Below are positions 1 to 8,140 of a stretch of DNA of 64,000 nucleotides, piece by piece. Position 1 is the first letter of the stretch, and every line of letters begins with the position of its first letter. Origin of the DNA: JACNKJ01 sp964344565 (lineage in GTDB: Bacteria; Krumholzibacteriota; Krumholzibacteriia; JACNKJ01); NCBI GenBank assembly GCA_964344565.1, contig CAYFNT010000001.1, forward strand, positions 266,951-330,950, in the 5' to 3' direction. Position numbers and translations under genes: made by a program. The notes beneath the pieces were generated by a model. It worked only from the letters and a program-made list of their open reading frames with translations, searched no databases and was not told the origin of the DNA.

Positions 1-820
1 TGAGCCTCGCCAGGTAGACGCCCGAGGGCTGGCTCTGACCGCGACGGTCGGTGCCGGCCCAGCTGCGCTCGTGGCTGCCGGCGCCCACGGGACCGTCCTC
101 GAGCACGGTGACTAGGCGACCCCGGCTGTCGTAGATCGACAGGCGCACCCAGCTGTCCTTCTCCAGCGAGAAGGGGATGCGGGTCTTGGGGTTGAAGGGA
201 TTGGGATAGTTCGGGTTCAGGCTCGCGAGAAAGGCCGAGGGATCCACGCCGGTGGAGGTGTTCTCGTCCAGGGTGGAGCTGAAGCTGTAGATGTAGTCGC
301 CCTGGTTGCCGTTCATGCTGTTGGCGGCGTTGCCCATGCCGTAGATCTCCACGGTTCCGGCGCCGGCGGAAGGGGCGATCCACTGCATCATCCAGGTGGC
401 CGACGTGGTCTGACCATCGAAGGTGCCGGCGCTGGTCTGCTTGCCGTAGTCACGGCCGCCGCCACTGGAAGTCTGGGTGTTGCCGTCCAGGCTGGACAGC
501 GTACCCGAGGCGAAGCCCTCGCTGTCGATGACGGTCAGTTCGAAGCCCCAGCGCTCGGCCTGGGGATCGGCGATTTCGATGACCAGGGTATAGGTTTCGT
601 CGGGATCGTACTGCACTCCGCCAGTGGAGATGCCGAAGCTTCCGTCTCCGGAATCGAGGGGGAAGCTGGTATGGCACTGGGTGCAATTGCCCTCGCCGGG
701 TGCGCCGGTGTATCCGTTGGGCGCGCCGGAGGAGAAGGCGAAGGCGAAGGAGGCGGTAACCATGAGCAGGAAAAGGGCGAGACCCGAGGAGGCGGTCTTC
801 AACAGGGGACGTCCGTTCAT
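1..820 (-). CDS. Secreted CxxCH protein with FlgD-type C-terminal domain (3' end cut by window edge)
   Basis: The reading frame runs from ATG at 820 (AAGGAGA ribosome site just upstream) off the left edge with no stop. Residues 1-30 are a signal peptide with a hydrophobic core rich in Leu/Phe/Ala. Next comes GAPGEGNCTQCHTSF, a single CxxCH motif in a Gly/Pro context, like the entry of the 'choice-of-anchor V' or reelin-like family. A beta-rich domain of about 150 residues follows. The C-terminus carries NPNYPNPFNPKTRIPFSLE and the SGVYLARL strand, which mark the FlgD Ig-like domain found on many secreted proteins here. One CxxCH could bind a c-type haem, but in this family it may be structural. 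Function is otherwise unknown; only the last few residues seem to be missing. Confidence 0.75.
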   Translation of the reverse strand, partial: MNGRPLLKTASSGLALFLLMVTASFAFAFSSGAPNGYTGAPGEGNCTQCHTSFPLDSGDGSFGISTGGVQYDPDETYTLVIEIADPQAERWGFELTVIDSEGFASGTLSSLDGNTQTSSGGGRDYGKQTSAGTFDGQTTSATWMMQWIAPSAGAGTVEIYGMGNAANSMNGNQGDYIYSFSSTLDENTSTGVDPSAFLASLNPNYPNPFNPKTRIPFSLEKDSWVRLSIYDSRGRLVTVLEDGPVGAGSHERSWAGTDRRGQSQPSGVYLARL

Positions 821-1042
821 CGTGCTTCTCCTTAAGATGATTGGGTTGCTTGGGGCGACAATGATACCCGATTTGGATGCGCGAATCCATGGAAAGAGTT
901 CGCTAAGTTATTAATTAACAGCAGTTTAGGATCGGACTGTCCTGTTTCGCGCGCTGGTGCGGGGCGCCTTGATGCGGGGGCATCCCTGTGTTAGCTTCCG
1001 CGGGCCATTCTTATCCAAACCCCAATTTCATCGGGAGGTACG

Positions 1043-2557
1043 ATGATGCGCAGGGCGACGGCGGCCTGGATCCGCCTCGGCGCGATGATGTGCCTGCTTG
1101 CCTTCGCGGCGCTGCCCGCGGCGGCCGGTTACGAGGACATCGAAAACGAGGTTCAAGAGATCGTCCTGGACAACGGTCTGAAGATCCTGCTTCTGGAACG
1201 CCACGAGGTTCCGGTCTTCTCCTTCTGGACCTACGTGAACGTGGGCGGCGTGGACGAGGCCACCGGGCTCACGGGCCTGGCGCACATGTTCGAGCACATG
1301 GCCTTCAAGGGCAGCACGGAGCTCGGCAGCACCAACTACAAGAAGGAAAAGAAGCTCCTGGACAAGATGGACCTCGTCTACGAAGAGCTTCGCGCCGAGC
1401 GTTGGAAGGGCGACAAGGCCGACCCGGACCGGATCGCCGAACTCGAAACCGAGTTCGAGGAACTGCAGGACGATGCCGGCGAACTGGTCGTGCCCAACGC
1501 CTTCGGTCGCATGGTCGAGGAGAACGGCGGAGTGGGCATGAACGCCATGACCAGCGCCGACGCGACCCAGTACTTCTACAGCATGCCTTCGAACCAGCTG
1601 GAACTCTGGGCGCTGGTCGAGAGCGACCGCTTCGTGCGCCCCGTGCTCCGCGAGTTCTACAAGGAGCGCAACGTCATCATCGAGGAGCGCCGCATGCGCA
1701 CCGAGAGCCAGCCCCAGGGCCGGCTCTTCGAGGAGTTCATCGCCGCGGCTTTCCTGGGCCACAGCTACGGTCAGCCCACCATCGGACACCGCAGCGACAT
1801 CGAGGCCTACAGCCGCCTGGACGCCTACGAATTCTACGAGGAGCACTACGGCGCCAAGAACATGGTCGTCGCCGTGGTGGGAGACGTCTACTACGACGAT
1901 CTGAAGAAGGTGGCCAAGAAGTACTTCGGCAAGATTCCCCCGGGACACGGCGAGCAGCCCATCCGCACGATTGAGCCCGAACAGCGGGGCGAGCGGCGCG
2001 TGACCCTGGTGGACAGCGCCCAGCCCTTCATGTTCATCGGCTATCACATTCCCGCGACGAGCCACGCGGACACGCCGGCCCTGGAAGCCCTCGCCGACAT
2101 TCTCGGACAGGGACGCTCCAGCCGCCTGTCCACCAGCCTCATCAAGGACACCCAGCAGGCGCTCTGGGCGGGATCCTTCACAGGATTCCCCGGCGAGCGA
2201 TTCCCGAATCTGCTGGCCCTCGTGGGCCTGCCCAATCAGGGCATCGATCCCATCGAGCTGGAAGAGGCCATCTACGGCGAGATCGACAAGATCCTCGAAG
2301 ATGGCATCACCGACGAGGAGCTGGCCGGATACAAGCAGCGCGCCCGCGCGCAGTTCATCCAGGGTCTGGAGGGCAACACCGGCATGGCCGCGCAGCTCTG
2401 CTGGGCCGAGATGATCCTGGGCGATTGGCGCAGGCTGTTCACACGTCTCGATGAGATAGGCGCCATCACCGCCGACGAGGTTCAGCGAGTGGCGCAGGAG
2501 TACCTCGTCGAGAAGCACCGCACCGTGGCGATGATCGTCACCGAGCAGGACAGTTAG
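1043..2557 (+). CDS. M16 family zinc metallopeptidase, catalytic subunit
   Basis: A signal peptide (about residues 1-28, ending AAAGY) precedes a 504-residue M16B (pitrilysin/processing-peptidase) protein. The inverted zinc motif HxxEH is present as H81-M-F-E84-H85 in GLAHMFEHMAFKG. A lysine/glutamate-rich insertion of about 70 residues follows it before the fold resumes, and the NVIIEERRMR helix that supplies the third zinc ligand region is present. The protein should act in the periplasm on peptides. It is 12 bp upstream of a second M16 gene that lacks the zinc motif, the usual active/inactive heterodimer arrangement. GGGAGG precedes the ATG; the ATG at 1046 is an equally plausible start with better spacing. 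Confidence 0.9.
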   Translation: MMRRATAAWIRLGAMMCLLAFAALPAAAGYEDIENEVQEIVLDNGLKILLLERHEVPVFSFWTYVNVGGVDEATGLTGLAHMFEHMAFKGSTELGSTNYKKEKKLLDKMDLVYEELRAERWKGDKADPDRIAELETEFEELQDDAGELVVPNAFGRMVEENGGVGMNAMTSADATQYFYSMPSNQLELWALVESDRFVRPVLREFYKERNVIIEERRMRTESQPQGRLFEEFIAAAFLGHSYGQPTIGHRSDIEAYSRLDAYEFYEEHYGAKNMVVAVVGDVYYDDLKKVAKKYFGKIPPGHGEQPIRTIEPEQRGERRVTLVDSAQPFMFIGYHIPATSHADTPALEALADILGQGRSSRLSTSLIKDTQQALWAGSFTGFPGERFPNLLALVGLPNQGIDPIELEEAIYGEIDKILEDGITDEELAGYKQRARAQFIQGLEGNTGMAAQLCWAEMILGDWRRLFTRLDEIGAITADEVQRVAQEYLVEKHRTVAMIVTEQDS

Positions 2558-2569
2558 AGGGGGAGCGAG

Positions 2570-4744
2570 ATGAACAAGACGATGAGAATCCTGTTTTCGA
2601 CGCTCCTGGGCCTGATGCTGCTTGCCGGCGGCATGGTCGATGGAGCGCAGGCGAAGACGCCGACCTATGACAAGGTGCTGAAGAAGACGCCCAAGCTTCG
2701 CGACATCCAGGTGCCCGAGGTGACTCGCGTGCAGCTGGACAACGGCATGATCGTCTACCTCGTGGAGGACCACGATCTGCCCGTGGTGAAGTTGAACGCC
2801 CGCATCCGTTCGGGTTCGATCTACGAGCCCGGCAACAAGGTCGGCCTGTCGGACATCATGGCCGAGGTCATGCGCACCGGCGGCACCGAGAAGTACCCGG
2901 GCGACGATCTGGACGTGCGCCTCGAGAACATCGGCGCCAGCGTGGAGATCAACGCCGGCGGCTTCTCGCCCCTGTCCAACACGGGACTGGCCATCACGCG
3001 CGCAAGGATGCGTTGCCTCGAGGAGGACACCGACGAGGTGCTCGACATCTTCGCCGACATTCTCCGCAATCCGGCCTTTCCCCAGGAGAAGATCGATCTG
3101 GCCCTGACCCAGACGAAGACCGCCATCAGCCGCCGCAACGACGATGCCGACGGCATCGCCTGGCGCGAGGTGAAGAAGCTCTACTACGGCGCCGACAGTC
3201 CCTACGCGCGGCATCCCGAGTACGACACCCTCGACGCCATCACCCGCGGCGACCTGTCGGCCTTCCACCAGTACTTCATGCATCCCAACAACATCATCCT
3301 CACCGCGGGGGGCGATTTCGACACCCAGGAGATGCTGGGCAAGATCGAGGCGGCCTTCGGCGACTGGTCCTACGTGGATACCTTCTTCCCGCCGGATCCG
3401 CCGGTGCACGACACCAAGCCGACCATCGCCTACATCTACAAGGAAGACGTCAACCAGTCGAAGATCCGCATGGGCCACATGGGAATCATGCACGACGACG
3501 AGTACTTCTTCCCGCTGCAGATTCTCAACGAGATCCTGGGCGGCGGATTCTCCAGTCGCCTCTTCTCGCGGGTGCGCAGCCAGGAGGAGCTGGCCTACAG
3601 CGTCTTCGCCTGGATGGTGGCGGGGGATCATCACCCCGGTCCCTTCGTGGTGGGCACCGACACCAAGAGCGAGTCGACGGTCTACGCCATCGAGCTGATC
3701 CTCGAGGAGATCCGCAAGGTGACCGAGGAGCCCGTGACCGACGACGAGTTGAACCGGGCCAAGAACTCGCTGAAGAACAGTTTCGTCTTCGAGTTCACCA
3801 GTCCCTACTCCATCGCCGGTGAGAAGGCGAACACCGAGTTCTGGGGCAAGGATCCCGAGTATCTCGACAAGTACCTGGCCAATGTCGACGCGGTCACGGC
3901 CGATGACGTGCTCGCGGCGGCGCAGGCGCGCATCCATCCCGACGACATCGCCATCCTGGTGGTGGGTCGTGAAGAGGACTTCGACAAGCCCCTGTCCACA
4001 CTGGGCGAGGTCGTCGAGATCGACATCGAGATTCCCGCGCCGTCCATGGCCGAGGAAGACATTCCCGAACCCACCGACGCCAGCCTGGCCGAAGGACGGC
4101 TGCTCCTGGACGCCAGCATCATGGAAGCCGGCGGTCGAGACGCCATGGACAAGCTGAAGAGCTTCGACATGGACGCTGACTTCCTCATCCAGGGCGGTCC
4201 CATGGGCTCGATGAACTTCGGCATCCACCAGCGCAGCGACGCGACGCGCCTGCGCCTCGACATGACCACGCCCTTCGGCGACATGATCCAGGTGGTCAAC
4301 GGCGAGCTCGGGTGGATGAAGAATCCCATGGGCGTGCAGTCCATGACCCCCGAGCAGATCCGCCAATCGCTCCAGGGCGCCATGCCCGAGAACGTCGGCC
4401 TCTTCCTGGACGCCGACGGACGCGAGGTGCAGTACCTCGGCTCCCGCGAGCTCGAAGGAACCGAGTACGATCTGCTCTACGTCTATGGCGATGAGGGCGA
4501 CTGGACGAAGCTCTACCTCGATCGCACCACGCACATCCTCGCGGCCAGCGAGAGTCAGGAGAACACGGACATGGGCCCGGCCCTGGTTCTGAACTTCTTC
4601 AACGACTATCGCGAGACCGGCGGATTCAAGTTGCCCTACGCCACTCGGAGCCTGCACAACGGCGAGCTCTTCAGCGAGAGCACCTACAAGTCCATCACGG
4701 TGAACGCGGAGCTGGAGGACAGTCTCTTCGAGGAACCGAAGTAG
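2570..4744 (+). CDS. M16-like non-catalytic partner with extra C-terminal lipoprotein-sorting-like domain
   Basis: This 724-residue protein has a signal peptide (ends GAQAK) and an M16 two-domain body to about residue 480. Where the partner has HxxEH, this one reads DIMAE in GLSDIMAEVMRTGG, so it cannot bind catalytic zinc. The SRLFSRVRSQEELAYSV substrate-binding region of the second M16 half is well kept, as expected for a non-catalytic subunit. About 220 further residues (DAMDKLKSFDMDADF onward) look like a LolA/LolB-type beta half-barrel. That is not usual for the family and suggests lipid or lipoprotein contact. GGGGGAG precedes the start, and the gene is co-transcribed with the catalytic gene upstream. 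Confidence 0.85.
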   Translation: MNKTMRILFSTLLGLMLLAGGMVDGAQAKTPTYDKVLKKTPKLRDIQVPEVTRVQLDNGMIVYLVEDHDLPVVKLNARIRSGSIYEPGNKVGLSDIMAEVMRTGGTEKYPGDDLDVRLENIGASVEINAGGFSPLSNTGLAITRARMRCLEEDTDEVLDIFADILRNPAFPQEKIDLALTQTKTAISRRNDDADGIAWREVKKLYYGADSPYARHPEYDTLDAITRGDLSAFHQYFMHPNNIILTAGGDFDTQEMLGKIEAAFGDWSYVDTFFPPDPPVHDTKPTIAYIYKEDVNQSKIRMGHMGIMHDDEYFFPLQILNEILGGGFSSRLFSRVRSQEELAYSVFAWMVAGDHHPGPFVVGTDTKSESTVYAIELILEEIRKVTEEPVTDDELNRAKNSLKNSFVFEFTSPYSIAGEKANTEFWGKDPEYLDKYLANVDAVTADDVLAAAQARIHPDDIAILVVGREEDFDKPLSTLGEVVEIDIEIPAPSMAEEDIPEPTDASLAEGRLLLDASIMEAGGRDAMDKLKSFDMDADFLIQGGPMGSMNFGIHQRSDATRLRLDMTTPFGDMIQVVNGELGWMKNPMGVQSMTPEQIRQSLQGAMPENVGLFLDADGREVQYLGSRELEGTEYDLLYVYGDEGDWTKLYLDRTTHILAASESQENTDMGPALVLNFFNDYRETGGFKLPYATRSLHNGELFSESTYKSITVNAELEDSLFEEPK

Positions 4745-4746
4745 CC

Positions 4747-4781
4747 GCGGGCCTCGAGCCGCGGGCCCCGGGCCTCGGGCC
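4747..4781. repeat. Short 14-bp tandem repeat
   Basis: Two and a half copies of a 14-bp unit (GCGGGCCTCGAGCC, then GCGGGCCCCGGGCC, then TCGGGCC) lie directly after the M16-like stop codon. The units are nearly self-complementary and could fold. No coding sense is seen. Confidence 0.5.
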
Positions 4782-4791
4782 ATGAAACAGG

Positions 4792-4824
4792 AGACCCCCG
4801 GCGCTGTCCGGGGGTCTTCGTTTT
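4792..4824 (+). terminator. Rho-independent terminator after the M16 pair
   Basis: A ten-base stem AGACCCCCGG / CCGGGGGTCT (4792-4801 with 4808-4817) and six-base loop are followed by TCGTTTT. It closes the M16 operon just before the M1 peptidase promoter. Confidence 0.8.
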
Positions 4825-4850
4825 GGCGGAAGGTTTCGTTGTGCTATCAT
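4823..4850 (+). promoter_or_regulatory. Probable sigma-70 promoter of the M1 peptidase gene
   Basis: TTGGCG (4823-4828), a 16-bp spacer and TATCAT (4845-4850) with TGC in front (extended -10) lie about 27 bp upstream of the ATG. The -35 overlaps the U-tract end of the preceding terminator. Confidence 0.45.
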
Positions 4851-4876
4851 TATGTAGAATCAGCCTGGGAGATACA

Positions 4877-6841
4877 ATGAAACTGGCTCTCGTCCTTCTC
4901 ATGATCTCCGCCTTTGCCGTCGCGGAGCCCTACGGTCCAGACTTCCTTCGGGAGCTGGAACCTTCAGTCCATGGCCCCGAGCTCTGCGGAAAGGGCGGTC
5001 TCTCCGGTCGCCAGCCGCGCCAGGCCGACGAGGACTGGGACGCCCTCCACGTGGACCTCGAACTCTATCCGCACTTCGACACCCAGAGCCTCAGCGGCAG
5101 CGTGATGGTGGAAGGATGGGTGGCCGCTCCGACCATCGAGTTCATCGAACTGGATCTTCACGACGACATGATCGTGACCGGCGTGCAGCTCAACGGCTCG
5201 GGCGCGGGATGGTCCCACGTGAACCATACGCTCAGCGTTACCGCCGCGCCGCCCCTGCTCCAGGGCGAGACCTTCACCCTCGAGGTGATCTACGAAGGCG
5301 TTCCGCCGAATCTGGGCTGGGGCAGCTTCGAGTGGTACGAGCACGACGGGGTCATGAGCGTGGCGACCCTGAGCGAACCCGAGAACGCGCGGGGCTGGTG
5401 GCCCTGCAAGGACGTGCCCGACGACAAGTTCACGGCCGACATTCGCTATCGGGTGCCCAGCGAGTTCAAGGCGCCGGGCAACGGCCTGCTGCAGTCGGTG
5501 ACCGATCACGGCGACGGCACCAGCACTTGGCACTGGCACGAGAGCTATCCCATCACCACCTATCTCATCTCCATGACGGTGACGAACTTCCTGGACTACA
5601 CCGACTGGTACGTGGACGCCGGCGGCGACAGCATTCCCATCGAGAACTACGTCTGGCCCGAGGTCTGGGACGGCGCCCAGGAGGACCTGAGCATCACCCC
5701 CGAGGCCTTCGCACTGATGGAGAGCCTCTTCGGCGAGTATCCCTTCAAGGAGGAGAAGTACGGCCACGCCATATTCCAATGGCCCGGCGCCATGGAGCAT
5801 CAGACCATGACAAGCCATGGCTGGTACCTGGTGGGGGGGAACCACTACTTCGATCGCATCGTGGTGCACGAGTTGGCCCACTCCTGGTTCGGCAACTACG
5901 TGACCCTCGAGGACTGGGAGAACGTGTGGCTCAACGAGGGGCCGGCCAAGTATTCGGAGGCCATCTGGTTCGAGCATCGCGACGGCCCCGCGGGACTGCG
6001 CTGGTACATGGAGAACATCGATTCGGACTTCGAGGGTCCCGTCTACAACAACCCCGATCTCTTCGGCAACGAGGTCTATCAGAAGGGCGCATGGGTGCTG
6101 CACATGCTGCGAGGCGTCCTGCAGGACGACGATCTCTTCTTCGCTGCCCTGCGCAACTACCTCTCGCTGCACCCCTACGGCAACGCCCACACCACCGACC
6201 TACAGGCCGAGCTCGAGGCATTCCTCGGCATGGATCTCGAGCAGTACTTCCAGCAGTGGATCTATGGCGTGGAACGTCCGAACTACGAATGGGGGTGGAT
6301 GATTCAGGGCGACGATCTGCTGCTCCGCGTGAACCAGGTGCAGACCGACACGGGACTTTTCGAGATGCCCCTGCACCTCCGCGCCTACTCCGCGAACGAT
6401 TCCATGAGTTTCCGCGTGGACAACGACGCCTGGCAGCAGGATTTCGTTCTGCCCCTGGGCGGCTTCCTCGTCGAGGACCTCGTCTTCGACCCGGATCTAT
6501 GGCTGCTCAAGCATGAGACCGAGGTGCCCTACGATCCCACCGGCGCGGAGGGCGCGCCCGCCTACGCCACGGGGATTCGCGGGAACTATCCCAACCCATT
6601 CAATCCGCGCACGCGGGTGACCTTCAGCCTGGCCGACGCAGGGCCGGTGCGCCTCACCGTGCATGATCCATCCGGCCGCCGCGTGGCGACCATCGTGGAC
6701 GGACTCCTCGACGCCGGACCTCACGACCTCTCCTTCGACGGCCGCGATCACCGGGGGCGGGAGCTGGCCTCGGGAGTCTATTTGCTGAGTCTCAGCGCGG
6801 GGGGCGATCGGTTCACCCACAGGATGCTTCTGCTCAAGTAG
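4877..6841 (+). CDS. Secreted M1 family zinc aminopeptidase with FlgD-type C-terminal domain
   Basis: A signal peptide (1-16) is followed by the M1 N-terminal beta-saddle and the catalytic domain. The zinc site is H331-E-L-A-H335 with E354 eighteen residues later in WLNEGPAKYSE. The exopeptidase motif, normally GAMEN, reads G304-A-M-E-H308, a conservative change that may alter N-terminal anchoring of the substrate. After the catalytic part come a short beta region and a FlgD Ig-like domain (NYPNPFNPRTRVTFSLA ... ASGVYLLSL) ending RMLLLK. I placed the start at the ATG at 4877 because GGGAGA lies 5 bp upstream and the signal peptide begins there; the open frame extends further upstream without one. 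Expected role: extracellular or cell-surface peptide trimming. Confidence 0.9.
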   Translation: MKLALVLLMISAFAVAEPYGPDFLRELEPSVHGPELCGKGGLSGRQPRQADEDWDALHVDLELYPHFDTQSLSGSVMVEGWVAAPTIEFIELDLHDDMIVTGVQLNGSGAGWSHVNHTLSVTAAPPLLQGETFTLEVIYEGVPPNLGWGSFEWYEHDGVMSVATLSEPENARGWWPCKDVPDDKFTADIRYRVPSEFKAPGNGLLQSVTDHGDGTSTWHWHESYPITTYLISMTVTNFLDYTDWYVDAGGDSIPIENYVWPEVWDGAQEDLSITPEAFALMESLFGEYPFKEEKYGHAIFQWPGAMEHQTMTSHGWYLVGGNHYFDRIVVHELAHSWFGNYVTLEDWENVWLNEGPAKYSEAIWFEHRDGPAGLRWYMENIDSDFEGPVYNNPDLFGNEVYQKGAWVLHMLRGVLQDDDLFFAALRNYLSLHPYGNAHTTDLQAELEAFLGMDLEQYFQQWIYGVERPNYEWGWMIQGDDLLLRVNQVQTDTGLFEMPLHLRAYSANDSMSFRVDNDAWQQDFVLPLGGFLVEDLVFDPDLWLLKHETEVPYDPTGAEGAPAYATGIRGNYPNPFNPRTRVTFSLADAGPVRLTVHDPSGRRVATIVDGLLDAGPHDLSFDGRDHRGRELASGVYLLSLSAGGDRFTHRMLLLK

Positions 6842-7045
6842 GCATCGTGGTAGAGGGCTCAATCCGCGCGAATGCAACACGGAAGCCGACGCAGGCGTAG
6901 GTGTTGAATTCGTGGCCGCCACGGCTGCCCGCTCCCATTCGGCCTCGACGGGGATGCGGCAAGCCTTCGCCGCGTTGGGATCTCCGTCGGCGCATCGCCT
7001 GTCGGCGTGGTCCTGGGCCGGCGGCAGGTCCTCGACCGGGCTGAG
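6834..7045 (-). pseudogene. Remnant of a formylglycine-generating-enzyme-like (FGE/SUMF1) gene
   Basis: Between the M1 and cation-efflux genes, the minus strand holds two pieces of an FGE-sulfatase domain in different frames. The first (about 7045-6920) reads SPVEDL...CRIPVEAEWERAA, matching the family signature PVe...RLPTEAEWEyAA. The second (about 6940-6846) reads GSRGGHEFNTYACVGFRVA, matching the family's end RGGSW...VGFRva. The roughly 80-100 residues normally lying between them are gone and the frame is broken at the join. The second piece runs into the 3' end of the M1 gene before meeting a stop. I read this as a decayed, internally deleted gene. The family match is from memory of the motif. 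Confidence 0.5.
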
Positions 7046-7143
7046 TCAATCGCAGTAGCGCGACGCTGCAGATCGGCTGAATACCGACATCTTTCACGGA
7101 ATCACACTTGTTCCCCGGGGGAAAATGTGGCCATAGTCCAGCC

Positions 7144-8022
7144 ATGTTAGCACGAGACAGGGCGGAGCGCGTCACCTGGATGGGCCTCTGGGCCAATGTG
7201 ATGCTCTTCGCGGTGAAGACCTTGGCGGGAGTTCTGGGTCGGAGCCAGGTGCTCCTGGCCGACGGAATCCACAGCCTCAGCGACCTCGTATCGGACTTCG
7301 TCACCCTCGTGGCCTTGCGCCTAGGGCGGAAGCCCGAGGATCGGCATCATCCCTACGGGCACGGCAAGATCGAGGACTTGGCCGCCTTTCTCGTGGGGCT
7401 CTTCCTCTGCGGCGTGGCGGTGGGTATCATTTGGAAGGGCGTCGAGTCCCTCAGAGCGGGAGAGGCTCCCGAGCGGAGCCTCTGGCTCGTGGGTGTGGCG
7501 ATCTTCTCGGTGGTTCTGAAGGAGGTTCTCTTTCGCGTCACCCGGCGCGTGGGAGAAGAGGAAAACTCGGCCACCCTCATCGCCAACGCCTGGCACCATC
7601 GCAGCGACGCCTTCAGTTCCCTGGCCACCATCTTCGGAACGGGCCTCTATTACCTGAGCACGCGTTTCGTCTGGGCCGACGCGGTCAGCGCCATCCTCGT
7701 GGCCATGCTCGTGGGGAAGGCGGCCTGGGAGATCATGTCCGACGCCGCCAAGGATCTCGTGGACACCGCACCCGACGAGGAATCCCTCGCCAAGTTCCGC
7801 CGGAACGCATGCTCCGTGGAGGGCGTGCAGGGCGTCGCCCGTCTCCGGGGGCGATTCTACTCCCGCCGCGTGGCCCTCGACCTCGACATCGAGGTTTCCG
7901 GCACCCTCAGCGTGGACGAGGGGCACAGCATCGCCCAGAGGGTGCGCGACGGTCTAATGCTAGAATTCCCAGAGGTTTACGACGTCGTCGTCCACGTGGA
8001 TCCTGCCCCGGATGGCCCCTGA
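7144..8022 (+). CDS. Cation diffusion facilitator (CDF) family transporter
   Basis: A proton-coupled divalent-metal exporter (Zn, Fe, Mn or Co type) of the inner membrane. Membrane helices begin at about residue 14. The metal site of helix II is seen in LLADGIHSLSDLVSDF (D/H..xxxD), followed by the interhelical HHPYGHGKIE histidine loop and the second site NAWHHRSDAFSS in helix V. About 80 residues of ferredoxin-like cytoplasmic domain close the protein (VHVDPAPDGP). At 292 residues it has the usual family length. The ATG at 7144 is the first that gives a normal N-terminus; no clear ribosome site is seen, and a TTG at 7108 is the alternative. It stands alone between the FGE remnant and the propeller gene. 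Confidence 0.92.
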   Translation: MLARDRAERVTWMGLWANVMLFAVKTLAGVLGRSQVLLADGIHSLSDLVSDFVTLVALRLGRKPEDRHHPYGHGKIEDLAAFLVGLFLCGVAVGIIWKGVESLRAGEAPERSLWLVGVAIFSVVLKEVLFRVTRRVGEEENSATLIANAWHHRSDAFSSLATIFGTGLYYLSTRFVWADAVSAILVAMLVGKAAWEIMSDAAKDLVDTAPDEESLAKFRRNACSVEGVQGVARLRGRFYSRRVALDLDIEVSGTLSVDEGHSIAQRVRDGLMLEFPEVYDVVVHVDPAPDGP

Positions 8023-8050
8023 CGCCTTTTCTGGTGATTTCCAGTTAAAT

Positions 8051-8060
8051 TTGGTAGAAT
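8051..8060 (+). promoter_or_regulatory. Extended -10 promoter element
   Basis: TTGGTAGAAT (TGn followed by TAGAAT) lies 80 bp before the propeller gene; no good -35 is seen. Transcription would start near 8067, right at the base of the leader hairpin. Confidence 0.4.
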
Positions 8061-8069
8061 TAGGGCCCC

Positions 8070-8116
8070 AGCCCGCCACCGCTATCCGGCTGGAGGCCGG
8101 TAGCGGGTAGCGGGCA
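8070..8116 (+). promoter_or_regulatory. Long GC-rich leader hairpin upstream of the propeller gene
   Basis: Three stacked helices fold this stretch: GCCCGC/GCGGGC, CCGCTA/TAGCGG and CCGGC/GCCGG around a TGGAG loop, 17 pairs in all with small internal bulges. There is no U-run after it, so it is not a terminator for the cation-efflux gene. It lies between the putative start of transcription and the GGGAGG ribosome site at 8130, so it could be a 5' mRNA stabiliser. Confidence 0.45.
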
Positions 8117-8140
8117 GCTTTCAATACTCGGGAGGATTTC

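Noticed and set aside
1028..4783. Open frame of 1251 codons on the minus strand opposite the M16 pair
   Set aside because: It is antisense to two well-supported peptidase genes and reads as His/Leu/Gly-rich low-complexity sequence with no domain; GC-rich codon bias creates such frames.
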